From Mycolicibacterium iranicum (GTDB taxonomy: Bacteria; Actinomycetota; Actinomycetes; Mycobacteriales; Mycobacteriaceae): a DNA stretch of 64,000 nucleotides. Where the stretch lies: positions 1-64,000 of the forward strand of contig NZ_LWCS01000024.1 in the NCBI RefSeq assembly GCF_001650495.1. Reading direction: 5' to 3'. Both the position numbers and the translations under genes were made by a program. The notes beneath the pieces are model-generated. The model was not told the origin of the DNA, made no database searches, and saw nothing but the letters and a program-made list of their open reading frames with translations. Of the stretch, positions 8,363-15,815 are shown one piece after another; position 1 is the stretch's first letter; each line of letters begins with the position of its first letter.

Positions 8363-8950
8363 ATGACCCCCCCACTTGCCGCCTGGCAGCAGTTACGTGA
8401 CCGCCGACGGCCGTCCCACGGGCAGTCGTCAGATCAACCCGTCGCCGCGGTCTTCCGGTGTGCCGACACCCCCTTCAACATCGACGAGGTGTTCGGTCAG
8501 GAGACCGCTGCGCTGTTCGACATCAGTACCTGGGGCCACGTCGTGGACTCCAGCGTGCTGGGCAGCCTCGAATACGCCGTCGAGGAACTCAATGTTCCGC
8601 TGATCGTGGTGCTCGGGCATGACAACTGCCCGGTCATGCAGGCGGCGTTGCGGGCATGGGAACACGCCGAACTTCCCGGGGGGTCGATGCGCCGGGTCAT
8701 CGAACATGCGCTGTTGTCGGTGGTACGGCGGGGGACAGTGGCGGACTCGGTCCAGTCGGTCGCCGCGGCCCATATCGTCGAGACCGGTGTGGCCCTCCTG
8801 CAACGCTCCCCGACGCTGTCCAACCGAGTGGACGAGCGGACGTGTGGGATCGTCTGCGCCACAGTGTCTTCCACCGACGGCGAGGTGCAGGTGCACGCCA
8901 CCATCGGTGCCGTCAACGAGAGCGAGAGCAAAGTCTTTGAGCTTGTCTAG
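8363..8950 (+). CDS. Beta-carbonic-anhydrase-like protein with altered active site
   Basis: A 195-residue beta-class carbonic anhydrase homologue. The zinc ligands are present: Cys33 (RCADTPF), His86 and Cys89 (GHDNC). The core ISTWGHVVDSSVLGSLEYAV and LNVPLIVVLGHDNC is typical of the family. The usual C-x-D-x-R reads CADTP here, so the arginine that pairs with the catalytic aspartate (Asp35) is a proline (Pro37), and the common GHDSCGA is GHDNCPV. It may be an impaired enzyme, or one working with DabA or as a CO2/bicarbonate sensor. An AAGGA site precedes the ATG, 26 bases after the PII-like gene. Confidence 0.8.
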   Translation: MTPPLAAWQQLRDRRRPSHGQSSDQPVAAVFRCADTPFNIDEVFGQETAALFDISTWGHVVDSSVLGSLEYAVEELNVPLIVVLGHDNCPVMQAALRAWEHAELPGGSMRRVIEHALLSVVRRGTVADSVQSVAAAHIVETGVALLQRSPTLSNRVDERTCGIVCATVSSTDGEVQVHATIGAVNESESKVFELV

Positions 8951-9021
8951 GACTGGCGCGTGCGTCGTCCGGCGCGCTGTGGCACGCCCAATCATTCCGT
9001 CAGAGCCAGAAGGAGTGGCCG

Positions 9022-9273
9022 ATGACCCGCCCACAATCCTTGGGTGGCGCCAAACTCGTCGCCGTCACGGCGGTGGTACTCGTGGTCGGGTTCAACCTGA
9101 CCGCGCTCTCGGCGGCACTGCACCCGATGCTCGGGTTGGTGACGCTGCTGGTGGCCCTGTTCGTCACCGTCGCCAGCGTCGACCGGTTGGGGAATCGGTG
9201 GGCGCCGGCAGCGATGCGGGTGTTCGAAAGGTGTTGCCGCGCAACGGCGCGGCGCATCGGTAGCGACAGATAG
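9022..9273 (+). CDS. Small two-segment membrane protein of unknown function
   Basis: An 83-residue protein with two hydrophobic stretches (about residues 11-31 and 36-52), a short polar link and a basic C-terminal tail rich in Arg and Cys (FERCCRATARR). AGAAGGAG a few bases before the ATG is a strong ribosome site. It is the last gene of the dab operon, 71 bases after the carbonic-anhydrase-like gene. I do not recognise a family. Its position suggests a membrane accessory of the carbon pump, but this is a guess. Confidence 0.6.
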   Translation: MTRPQSLGGAKLVAVTAVVLVVGFNLTALSAALHPMLGLVTLLVALFVTVASVDRLGNRWAPAAMRVFERCCRATARRIGSDR

Positions 9274-9287
9274 CGGCGCATCGCGAG

Positions 9288-9305
9288 GGCGCGCCTCGGC
9301 GCGCC
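9288..9305 (+). terminator. Possible terminator after the dab operon
   Basis: A GC-only hairpin with a 7-bp stem (9288-9294 with 9299-9305) and the tetraloop CTCG, 15 bases after the small membrane gene. There is no run of T, which is common for mycobacterial terminators but weakens the call. Confidence 0.3.
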
Positions 9306-9421
9306 GCCACGGCGCGCTTTCGTGGCGGTCTGCGCACCTACGTCGTCGCAGAGCGCGCGCGAAATGTCAGCCAGGCCGGCGTGTTGCCGTGCCGACACCC
9401 GCGCTCGCGGTGCGAGGCGAA

Positions 9422-9478
9422 GTCTTGAGGGTTCTCTGAACCCGGTCGCGCGCCGCGCTGCGGCGTGCTACTCAAGAC
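9422..9478. repeat. Palindromes upstream of the first PknH-sensor-like lipoprotein gene
   Basis: GGGTTC-TCT-GAACCC (9429-9443) is a perfect 6-bp inverted repeat. It lies next to a second perfect inverted pair, GTCTTGAG (9422-9429) and CTCAAGAC (9471-9478). The second arm ends two bases before the ATG of the lipoprotein gene, so an operator or leader hairpin is possible. No partner protein is evident. Confidence 0.35.
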
Positions 9479-9480
9479 AT

Positions 9481-10224
9481 ATGTCGGGGAGATTCGCCGC
9501 CGGCGCGGCCGGTGCGGTGTGCGTTGCGCTCGGGCTGTCCGGGTGTTCCGGCGCCCCCGTCGACGGGCGGCCCGTCGTCACGATCGTCGAAGCGGCCCAG
9601 CCGACAGCGGCCATCCCCCTGCGCCAGTTCCTCCCCACCGACCCGGAACTGTCCGGTCTGCTGGGAACCGGTCCGAACAGCTTGATGGGCGCTCCCGTCG
9701 AAGGCGCCTCCGACGTCCTGCTGGCCACCGTTGCCGATGGTCAGGCAGCGCCGGCGGAATGTGTCAGTTCCGCCTACCGGCTCCAGCGGATCGTCTACGA
9801 CGCCGAGCCGGTGCAGTCGGTGGCCACCAGCACGTGGGCCGGGGGCGGGTTCGACGCCCCGCCGGTGACCGGCTTCTTCAGCGTGGTCCAGATGGCAAGT
9901 CCGGTCGCCGCGCAGGAGTTCTTCGCGTTGATGACCGGGCAGTGGCGGCGCTGCAACGGCCAGACGGTGTCGTTGCAGCTACCCGGCCACGGCGCCGACG
10001 AGGTCAGCAGGATCACCGACGTCGCCTTCGGTCAGCGAGTGCTCTCGGCGAATGTGCTGCACGCCTCCGCCGGAACCGAGTCACCGACGGGATTGCGCGC
10101 TGTCGGGCTCGCCGGGGACTGCATCGTCGAAGTGGAACTCAGCGACCCTCGGCCCTCCGGTGATGCACGAGCCGCCGTAGCGGTCGCAGACGTCATCCTC
10201 GACAAGATCGCCGCGACTCGCTGA
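9481..10224 (+). CDS. Lipoprotein with PknH-type extracellular sensor domain
   Basis: A 247-residue lipoprotein. The signal sequence ends in LSGC (acylated Cys22). The mature part reads as a PknH C-terminal-like sensor domain: LLPTD-type opening (FLPTDPELSGLLG), paired cysteines (AECVSSAY and RRCNGQTV), and ending AVADVILDKIAA. Standalone secreted copies of this domain are frequent in mycobacteria. The ligand is unknown. A homologous lipoprotein gene follows after 32 bases, so the two form a pair that may be transcribed together. The ATG sits directly after an inverted repeat arm and has no clear ribosome site. Confidence 0.75.
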   Translation: MSGRFAAGAAGAVCVALGLSGCSGAPVDGRPVVTIVEAAQPTAAIPLRQFLPTDPELSGLLGTGPNSLMGAPVEGASDVLLATVADGQAAPAECVSSAYRLQRIVYDAEPVQSVATSTWAGGGFDAPPVTGFFSVVQMASPVAAQEFFALMTGQWRRCNGQTVSLQLPGHGADEVSRITDVAFGQRVLSANVLHASAGTESPTGLRAVGLAGDCIVEVELSDPRPSGDARAAVAVADVILDKIAATR

Positions 10225-10256
10225 AAGAATGCTGTACGTCGCGGGCGCTGCGGTCG

Positions 10257-10979
10257 ATGGCCCACAATGTGTCGGTGAGTGACTCCGCTGCCCGGCGCCG
10301 CGCCCGTCTCGCCGGCGTGTTCACGGCTGCATCAGTGCTGATCACGGGTTGTGTGAGCACGACAGAGGGGCAGGCGGTCCGCGGTCACGGAGCTGGTTCG
10401 CTCAACGTGCCACCGCTCGACGAAGCCAAGCTCGACGAGATCCTGCTGACAATCGGAGAGATCAACGGCATCCTCGGGTCGACACAGATGACGGTCACCA
10501 GTGACCTGGACGAGATGACCGACCACTCGGAGGACATCTCCGATCCCGACTGCCTGGGTGCGGTGTATGGCGCCGAAGCGCCCGTCTACGAGGGCACCGA
10601 CTGGACGGCTGTGCGTGACCAGGTGGCACGCGAACCCGACGAGGACAACGACCACTGGGTGGAACAGACCGCGGTGCTGTATCCGTCGGAGGACAACGCC
10701 AGGGATTTCTTCGACCGATCTCTGGCGACGTGGCAGGACTGCGCGAACGACGCGATCGTCGTCGGCGAGGGGGAGTACCTGTGGGAGCTCGACGACGTCA
10801 ACGTCGGTGACACCCTGATCACCCAGACGACGACTCAGGAAGGTGCCGACGGATGGGCGTGCCAGCACGCGCTGTCCTACGTATCGAACGTGACGGTCGA
10901 GGCGTGGGCGTGCGGCTACGACATCACCGACGAGGGCGCCGAGATCGCTGACGCGATGGTCGAGAACGCCGCGAAATAG
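10257..10979 (+). CDS. Lipoprotein with PknH-type extracellular sensor domain (second copy)
   Basis: A 240-residue lipoprotein, signal ending in LITGC (Cys32 counted from the ATG at 10257; a GTG at 10275 would give a more usual signal length). The domain carries the family cysteines (DPDCLGAVYG, WQDCANDAI, WACQHALSY, AWACGYDI), likely two disulfides, and ends with a helix IADAMVENAAK. It is a clearer PknH-sensor/LppH-type homologue than the gene before it. No kinase is attached; the receptor kinase in this window (41233-42729) has a different outer domain. Confidence 0.8.
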   Translation: MAHNVSVSDSAARRRARLAGVFTAASVLITGCVSTTEGQAVRGHGAGSLNVPPLDEAKLDEILLTIGEINGILGSTQMTVTSDLDEMTDHSEDISDPDCLGAVYGAEAPVYEGTDWTAVRDQVAREPDEDNDHWVEQTAVLYPSEDNARDFFDRSLATWQDCANDAIVVGEGEYLWELDDVNVGDTLITQTTTQEGADGWACQHALSYVSNVTVEAWACGYDITDEGAEIADAMVENAAK

Positions 10980-10991
10980 TGCCGCGGTCTG

Positions 10992-11570
10992 TCACGGCCC
11001 GGCAGCGCGCAGACCGTCGATCAGTACCCGGAGAAGTCGCTCTCGCTGTGCGGCGTCGCGGTCGGGCTGGTCGCCGACCCACATGATCGCTGCGGCCATG
11101 TCCATGACGTCCTGTGTGCTGAGATCGGCGCGGACAACGCCTTTCGAGACGGCCCGGGTGACCAACGCCGCGCCTGCATTCCGGGCGAGAAGGCACGTGT
11201 TGTCCAGATCGTCGTCCGGGTGGGGAGGGCTGGCCAGTGTTGCGGCCAGCCCTGTGAAGATCGCGCCCTGCTCGATGTAGGCCTGCAGCCATTCCCCGAG
11301 TACGCCGAGCGGATCGTCGGCGTCCAGTAATTGTGTGCCGAGACGGCAGAGGTCGGTCAGCCCCTCGTCGATGACGGCCAGCACCAGTGCGTCCCGGCTG
11401 GGGAAATGTCGGTACAAAGTGCCGGGGCCGACGCCCGCGGCGCGTGCGACGTCGTCGAGCGATGCGTTCACGCCATGTTCGGTGAAGGCCTGGTGCGCCG
11501 AGCGCAATAGCCGGTCGCGGTTGCGCGCAGCGTCGGCGCGACGGGGCCGCGCGGCGGCTGTCGTGTTCAT
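10992..11570 (-). CDS. TetR-family repressor
   Basis: A 192-residue TetR-type regulator. The helix-turn-helix is at about residues 20-65: FTEHGVNASLDDVARAAGVG then GTLYRHFPSRDALVLAV. The C-terminal ligand domain is typical of the SbtR-like group. I chose the ATG at 11568-11570, preceded by GGGAGAGG; the frame continues upstream only through the operator region. It is divergent from an F420-type oxidoreductase gene, and the 91-base gap holds two matching palindromes, so it almost certainly represses itself and that neighbour. Confidence 0.9.
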   Translation of the reverse strand: MNTTAAARPRRADAARNRDRLLRSAHQAFTEHGVNASLDDVARAAGVGPGTLYRHFPSRDALVLAVIDEGLTDLCRLGTQLLDADDPLGVLGEWLQAYIEQGAIFTGLAATLASPPHPDDDLDNTCLLARNAGAALVTRAVSKGVVRADLSTQDVMDMAAAIMWVGDQPDRDAAQRERLLRVLIDGLRAAGP

Positions 11571-11601
11571 CGATGCCTCTCCCAGGTTTAAGTGGACAAC
11601 C

Positions 11602-11638
11602 GGAGACCCTCTCCATATAGTGAGCGGAGACAGTCTCC
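11602..11638. promoter_or_regulatory. Two-site TetR operator
   Basis: Two 13-bp palindromes, GGAGACCCTCTCC (11602-11614) and the perfect GGAGACAGTCTCC (11626-11638), lie in the gap between the TetR gene and the divergent oxidoreductase gene. Their starts are 24 bp apart, a little over two helix turns, so two dimers could bind on nearly the same face. Confidence 0.75.
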
Positions 11639-11661
11639 ACATCCTACCGAGGGGCTTGGGA

Positions 11662-12636
11662 ATGAACGTCACGCTGACCGTTGTGCCGCCGCCGGATGTC
11701 GGGTTCGACGGCCTGATCGACGGCATCGCCGACGCCGCGGCATCGGGGTTCCCGCGGGCCTGGGTGCCTCAGCTGCCACCGGTGATCGAGATGGCCGGTT
11801 GGGACGCGCTGACCGGGCTGGCCGTCGCCGGCTCCCGGGCGCCCGGTATCGAACTGGGTTCCGCCGTTGCGGTGGCATACGGACAGCACCCGTTCGTGCT
11901 GGCCCGCCAAGCGCTCACAGTTGCGGCGGCCACCCGCGGCCGATTCATCCTCGGGCTCGGCGTAAGTCACAAATTCGTGGTCACCGACGCACTCGGATAT
12001 TCCTACGGGTCCCCGGTGGCTTATCTGCGCGAGTACCTCGAGGTCCTTGCGCCCGCGCTTGCGGGAGAGCCCGTCGACCACCACGGGCCGCGGATCACGG
12101 CGGTGGGGCAGCTCAACTTTCCCGTCGAGGCGCCGCAGATAGTCCTCGCGGCGCTGGGTCCCAAGATGCTCGACCTGGCAGCCCGGCTCGCAGGCGGGGT
12201 TCTCACAGCCTGGACAGGTCCGAAAGTCGTTGAGAATGCCATCATTCCGCAGCTAACCGCTGTTGCGGAGGAGGCAGGACGGCCCGTCCCGCAGGTGATT
12301 GTCGGTCTTCCCGTGGCTATCACCGACGACGCCGCGGCCACACGCGCCGAAGTCAACTCCACGTTCAGTGTCGCCGGCGAGCTGCCGAGGTATCGCGCAA
12401 TGGTTGAGAAGGAGGGCGTCGCCAGCATCGCCGACCTGTGTCTCATCGGCGACGAGGCGGAGGTAGCGCGTGGCCTGAAGAGGTTCGCGGACCTCGGGGT
12501 CGACGAGTTCAGCGCCGTCCCGGTAGGCGACGAGGCCGCCCGCGGGCGCACTGTCGCCGCACTGCGACAGATTGCACTCGCGAGCGGTTTGAATCCTCGC
12601 CGAACAAGCTGTCCCGCAGTAGCTTCCTTGCAGTGA
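11662..12636 (+). CDS. Luciferase-like (LLM) oxidoreductase, probably F420-dependent
   Basis: A 324-residue LLM-fold enzyme. Features include GWDALTGLAVAG, ELGSAVAVAYGQHPFVLARQ, GRFILGLGVSHKF and LAALGPKMLDLAARLAGG, all typical of mycobacterial F420-dependent LLM proteins. The substrate is not known. The ATG follows GAGGGG by about nine bases. It is controlled by the divergent TetR regulator. The last 20 or so residues (after LASGLNP) do not look like the family and run toward the remnant of a broken acetyltransferase gene on the other strand, so the C-terminus may have been altered by a deletion there. Confidence 0.85.
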   Translation: MNVTLTVVPPPDVGFDGLIDGIADAAASGFPRAWVPQLPPVIEMAGWDALTGLAVAGSRAPGIELGSAVAVAYGQHPFVLARQALTVAAATRGRFILGLGVSHKFVVTDALGYSYGSPVAYLREYLEVLAPALAGEPVDHHGPRITAVGQLNFPVEAPQIVLAALGPKMLDLAARLAGGVLTAWTGPKVVENAIIPQLTAVAEEAGRPVPQVIVGLPVAITDDAAATRAEVNSTFSVAGELPRYRAMVEKEGVASIADLCLIGDEAEVARGLKRFADLGVDEFSAVPVGDEAARGRTVAALRQIALASGLNPRRTSCPAVASLQ

Positions 12637-13049
12637 CCCGTGAAGTCCACCTTGCGACCCCGTAGCCGAACCGCTCGTAGATCGTCGCCTCGAATGCGCG
12701 CAGCGTCGCGACCACCTCGCCGCGGGCACGGATGTCACTCAACTGGTGTGACAGCAGCGCGGTCGCGATGCCCGCCGGGTATGCGAGGGAAGCACGCCCA
12801 CGTGGGTGACTGCGGCATGTCCGACCCGCGGTCCGCCACGCAGGGTCGAACCGCTGGTCGCCGAGTCCGTCCTGGCGACCATTCGTCGGCGACGAAGGCG
12901 CCGAGTGTGCGACCCGGCTCCAGCAGCTTGCCGATCCGCCCGGGGTCGAGTCCGGATAGCGGCGCGAATCCGACCATCGCGGCGCGAAACAGGTTGGCCG
13001 CGGTGGTCAATTCCTCTTCGGTCTCCAGGACCGGGATATTCGCCGTCAC
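12612..13049 (-). pseudogene. Broken Eis-like GNAT acetyltransferase remnant
   Basis: Three reading frames together spell the N-terminal third of an Eis-type acetyltransferase. Frame one (from GTG 13049) gives VLETEEELTTAANLFRAAM to LGAFVADEW. Near 12880 the similarity moves to a second frame with RVGHAAVTHVGVLPSHTRR, the acetyl-CoA-binding region. Near 12778 it moves to a third frame with AGIATALLSHQLSDIRARG and RAFEATIYERFGYGVA. It stops after about 145 residues, while Eis proteins have about 400. Two frameshifts plus truncation make this a pseudogene. Its start overlaps the stop of the SsuD-like gene (GTGA), so it was once co-translated with it. Confidence 0.8.
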
Positions 13050-14146
13050 ACCAGGCCTCGGGAGCGAAGCACCGCACCGGCGCCCTCGGCGAACCAATAG
13101 GCCTCTTCGACGTGCGGCTGCCCGGACAGGATGAAGTGGTCGATCCCCAGCGCGTGGTATTCGGCGATCCGGTCGGCCACCTCGTTGTGGCTTCCGACCA
13201 GCGCCGTCCCCGCCCCGCCACGGACGAGGCCGTAGCCCGCCCAGAGATTGGGCGAGATCTCCAGATCCGAGGTGCGGCCTTCGTTGAGGGCAGTCATGCG
13301 GTGTTGGCCCACCGATTCCGAACGCGCGAAAACCTCCTGTGCAGAACGGATTCGCTCATCACTGATCGCCCCGAGTAACCGTTCGGCGTGGGCCCACGCC
13401 TCGGCAGAGGTGTCCCTGCTGATGACGTGCAACCGGATCCCGAACTGCAACGTACGGTTGTGGGCGGCCGCGCGGGCGCGCATTCGCTCCAGACGTTCGG
13501 CGATCTGGGCGGGCGTCTCACCCCACGCGAGGTAGGTGTCGACGTGCTCGGCCGCGACCTCTTCGGCGGCCCACGAGGCACCGCCGAAAAAGACCCGCGG
13601 TGGATCCCATTCGCCGAAATCGATGCGGGCGCCGCTGACCTGGTAGTGGTCGCCCGCGAAATCGAAGACCGAACCGTGAGGCGCCGAACTGACGCCGCGC
13701 AGCACGGCGAGGAACTCTCCGGTGCGGCGATAGCGTTCATCGTGATCGAGGTGGTCTCCGAACCGCGCCTGCTCGACCGGATCCCCTCCAGTGACGATGT
13801 TGAGCAACAGTCGGCCGCCCGACACCCGTTGGAACGTGGCCGCCTGGTGGGCGGCCAGCGTGGGGGAGATGAACCCCGGACGGAATGCCACCAGGAATTT
13901 CAGCCGCGATGTGACCTGGGTGAGCGCAGCGGTGGTGATCCAAGCGTCCTCACACCATGTGCCTGTCGGTGTGAGGACCGCCTCGAACCCGAGTAGTTCT
14001 GCCGTGCGGGCGATTTCACCCAGGTAAGCGATCGTGGGCGGCCGGATACCGCCCGCCGTCGGCCCCAGATGCGAGTCGTCGCCGGAGCCGACGATCTCGC
14101 GGCTGTCCCCGTTCGTGGGCAGATACCAGTGCAGCCGAATACTCAT
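13046..14146 (-). CDS. SsuD-like FMNH2-dependent monooxygenase
   Basis: A 366-residue LLM flavin monooxygenase of the alkanesulfonate (SsuD) group: LHWYLPTNGDSR at the start, PTGTWCEDAWITTAAL, LVAFRPGFISPTLAAHQAAT, GGRLLLNIVTGGDPVEQ and YLAWGETPAQIAERL. Such enzymes cleave C-S bonds of sulfonates or sulfones to release sulfite. Its ATG overlaps the stop of the binding-protein gene (TGATG), placing it in one operon with the MetNI-type transporter. This suggests that the importer brings in an organic sulfur compound and not only methionine. The flavin reductase is not in the window. Confidence 0.88.
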   Translation of the reverse strand: MSIRLHWYLPTNGDSREIVGSGDDSHLGPTAGGIRPPTIAYLGEIARTAELLGFEAVLTPTGTWCEDAWITTAALTQVTSRLKFLVAFRPGFISPTLAAHQAATFQRVSGGRLLLNIVTGGDPVEQARFGDHLDHDERYRRTGEFLAVLRGVSSAPHGSVFDFAGDHYQVSGARIDFGEWDPPRVFFGGASWAAEEVAAEHVDTYLAWGETPAQIAERLERMRARAAAHNRTLQFGIRLHVISRDTSAEAWAHAERLLGAISDERIRSAQEVFARSESVGQHRMTALNEGRTSDLEISPNLWAGYGLVRGGAGTALVGSHNEVADRIAEYHALGIDHFILSGQPHVEEAYWFAEGAGAVLRSRGLV

Positions 14147-15000
14147 CAGAACGCAGGGTAGACGTCGCCACCGGGCCAGCGCTGTTCGATGAACTCCTTG
14201 GTCGCGGGGCTGTGCAGCAGCTCGTCGAGTTTCACGATGCTCGGGTTGCTGTGGTCGTCCTCACGACTGGCAAGGAAATTGGCGTACGGGTTGTTGTCGG
14301 TCGATTCGACGATCAACGCGTCCTTGAGGGTGTATCCGGCATCGAGGAAGTAATTGCCGTTCAGGATCGCCAGGTCGACGTCGGGGACGGCCTTGGCCTG
14401 CAGATCCGGTGCGGCCTCGATGAATTGCAGGTTCCTCGGGTTACTGACGGTCTTCACATTGACCGGGCCGTCCGCGGGAAGTGTCACCAGCCCCTTGGTC
14501 TCCAGTAGCGCGAGCGCCCTGGCCTGGTTGCTCCCGTCGTCGGTGATGCTGATCCTCGCACCGTCCGGGAGTTCTTCGACGGTCTTGAATCTGTCGGAGA
14601 ACGCCGCATACGGCTCGATGTGAACACCCGGGAACTCGTGGAGCTGGTAGCCGAAGTCGGTGACCTGCTCCTCGAGGTAGGGCTTGTGCTGGAAGTAGTT
14701 CGCATCGATGTCGCCCTCGGAGAGCCAGCGATTGCCGAGCGAGTAGTCGTCGAAGACCCGGATGTCGAAGTCCAGGCCTGCGTCCTTGCCGGGGCCGTTC
14801 TTGATGAACTCCAGGATCTCGGCGTGCGGAACCTGGGTTGCTGCCACCGTGATCCGGTCGCTCTTGTCCTCGCCTCCACCGAGCCACAGATATCCGGCTA
14901 CAGCGATCACCACCACCGCGACCGCGGTGAGGGCGATGTAGAGCGGGGTCTTTGCCTTGGGCGGACCTGCGGGCGGTTGTGCGGGCGGAGTCGTGGTCAT
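14146..15000 (-). CDS. MetQ/NlpA-family solute-binding protein with N-terminal membrane anchor
   Basis: A 284-residue binding protein of the NlpA/MetQ family: ITVAATQVPHAEILEFIKN, DIDANYFQHKPYLEEQ and DLAILNGNYFLDAGYT are diagnostic. The N-terminus is unusual. A Pro-rich cytosolic tail is followed by one hydrophobic segment (about residues 20-41) and then GGGEDKS, with no lipobox cysteine, so it should be held by a membrane anchor and not a lipid. It precedes the SsuD-like gene (TGATG overlap) and follows the permease gene by 62 bases. Ligand: methionine or another organosulfur compound, undecided. Confidence 0.88.
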   Translation of the reverse strand: MTTTPPAQPPAGPPKAKTPLYIALTAVAVVVIAVAGYLWLGGGEDKSDRITVAATQVPHAEILEFIKNGPGKDAGLDFDIRVFDDYSLGNRWLSEGDIDANYFQHKPYLEEQVTDFGYQLHEFPGVHIEPYAAFSDRFKTVEELPDGARISITDDGSNQARALALLETKGLVTLPADGPVNVKTVSNPRNLQFIEAAPDLQAKAVPDVDLAILNGNYFLDAGYTLKDALIVESTDNNPYANFLASREDDHSNPSIVKLDELLHSPATKEFIEQRWPGGDVYPAF

Positions 15001-15062
15001 GACTGATGTCCTTTCGGGTAGGTCTCTGGCGTGGGGGGTTCGGTCAACGGCGGGGTGTCGGG

Positions 15063-15815
15063 TCAGGCCGACAGTCGACCGGCAGGATCCACTTCGACCG
15101 CGTCATCGCCACCTCCTCGTCGCGCCCGATGATCGGTTCGACGGGCGAAGTAGTCACCCACCACCTGGAAGATCTGTGCCAGCACGATCAGCAGCAGCAC
15201 CGTCGCCCACAGCACGGGGCCGTCGTAGGACCGCGCTCCGTAGCGGATCGCGAGGTCGCCGAGGCCGCCCCCGCCGATGACACCGGCCAATGCCGAAAAG
15301 CCCAGAAGCGCAATGATGGTGATCGTGAGCCCGGCGATGATGCCGCTGATCGACTCGGGCAGAAGGGTTTTGGTGATGATCTGCCAGCGGGTCGCACCGA
15401 CGACGCGGGCCGCGTCGATCTTGCCGCTGTCGACCTCGCGCAGCGACGCCTCGACCAGTCTGGCGAAGAACGGGATCGTGCCGATGGCCAACGGCACCAT
15501 CGCCGCGACGGTGCCGAGGCTCGAGCCCACCAGCAACCTGCCCACCGGCCACAACGCGATCACCAGCACAAGGAACGGCAGGGACCGGGTGACGTTGACG
15601 ATGACGCCGAGCGTGCTGTTGAGCCACCGTACCGGCGACAGCCCGCCCGGCGCCGTGACGTACAGGACTACACCGAGGGGAATCCCGAACAGGACGACGA
15701 ACACGAACGGCACGAACACGAGCTGAAGCGTCTGGTTCAGGGCGACCAGCAGGGCGTCGGTCTTCAGCAGGATCGAATCGTCGAGCCACGCGGTGAAGGA
15801 ATCCACGATGCTCAC
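15063..15815 (-). CDS. metI: MetI-type ABC permease
   Basis: A 250-residue permease with about five to six membrane segments. The coupling (EAA-type) loop reads IDAARVVGATRWQIITKTLLPE followed by GFSALAGVIGGGGLGDLAIRYG, the pattern of MetI. I chose the GTG at 15815, which overlaps the ATPase stop (GTGA) and has GAAGG upstream; the frame extends another 15 codons upstream inside the ATPase gene. The C-terminal tail is charged (Arg-rich). It forms the channel of the MetN-MetI-type importer encoded around it. Confidence 0.88.
   Translation of the reverse strand: MSIVDSFTAWLDDSILLKTDALLVALNQTLQLVFVPFVFVVLFGIPLGVVLYVTAPGGLSPVRWLNSTLGVIVNVTRSLPFLVLVIALWPVGRLLVGSSLGTVAAMVPLAIGTIPFFARLVEASLREVDSGKIDAARVVGATRWQIITKTLLPESISGIIAGLTITIIALLGFSALAGVIGGGGLGDLAIRYGARSYDGPVLWATVLLLIVLAQIFQVVGDYFARRTDHRARRGGGDDAVEVDPAGRLSA

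Noticed and set aside
13046..14146. F420-dependent enzyme like the other two LLM genes
   Set aside because: The N-terminus and the GTWCEDAW and NIVTGGDP segments match the FMN-dependent SsuD group better, and the gene sits in a sulfur importer operon.
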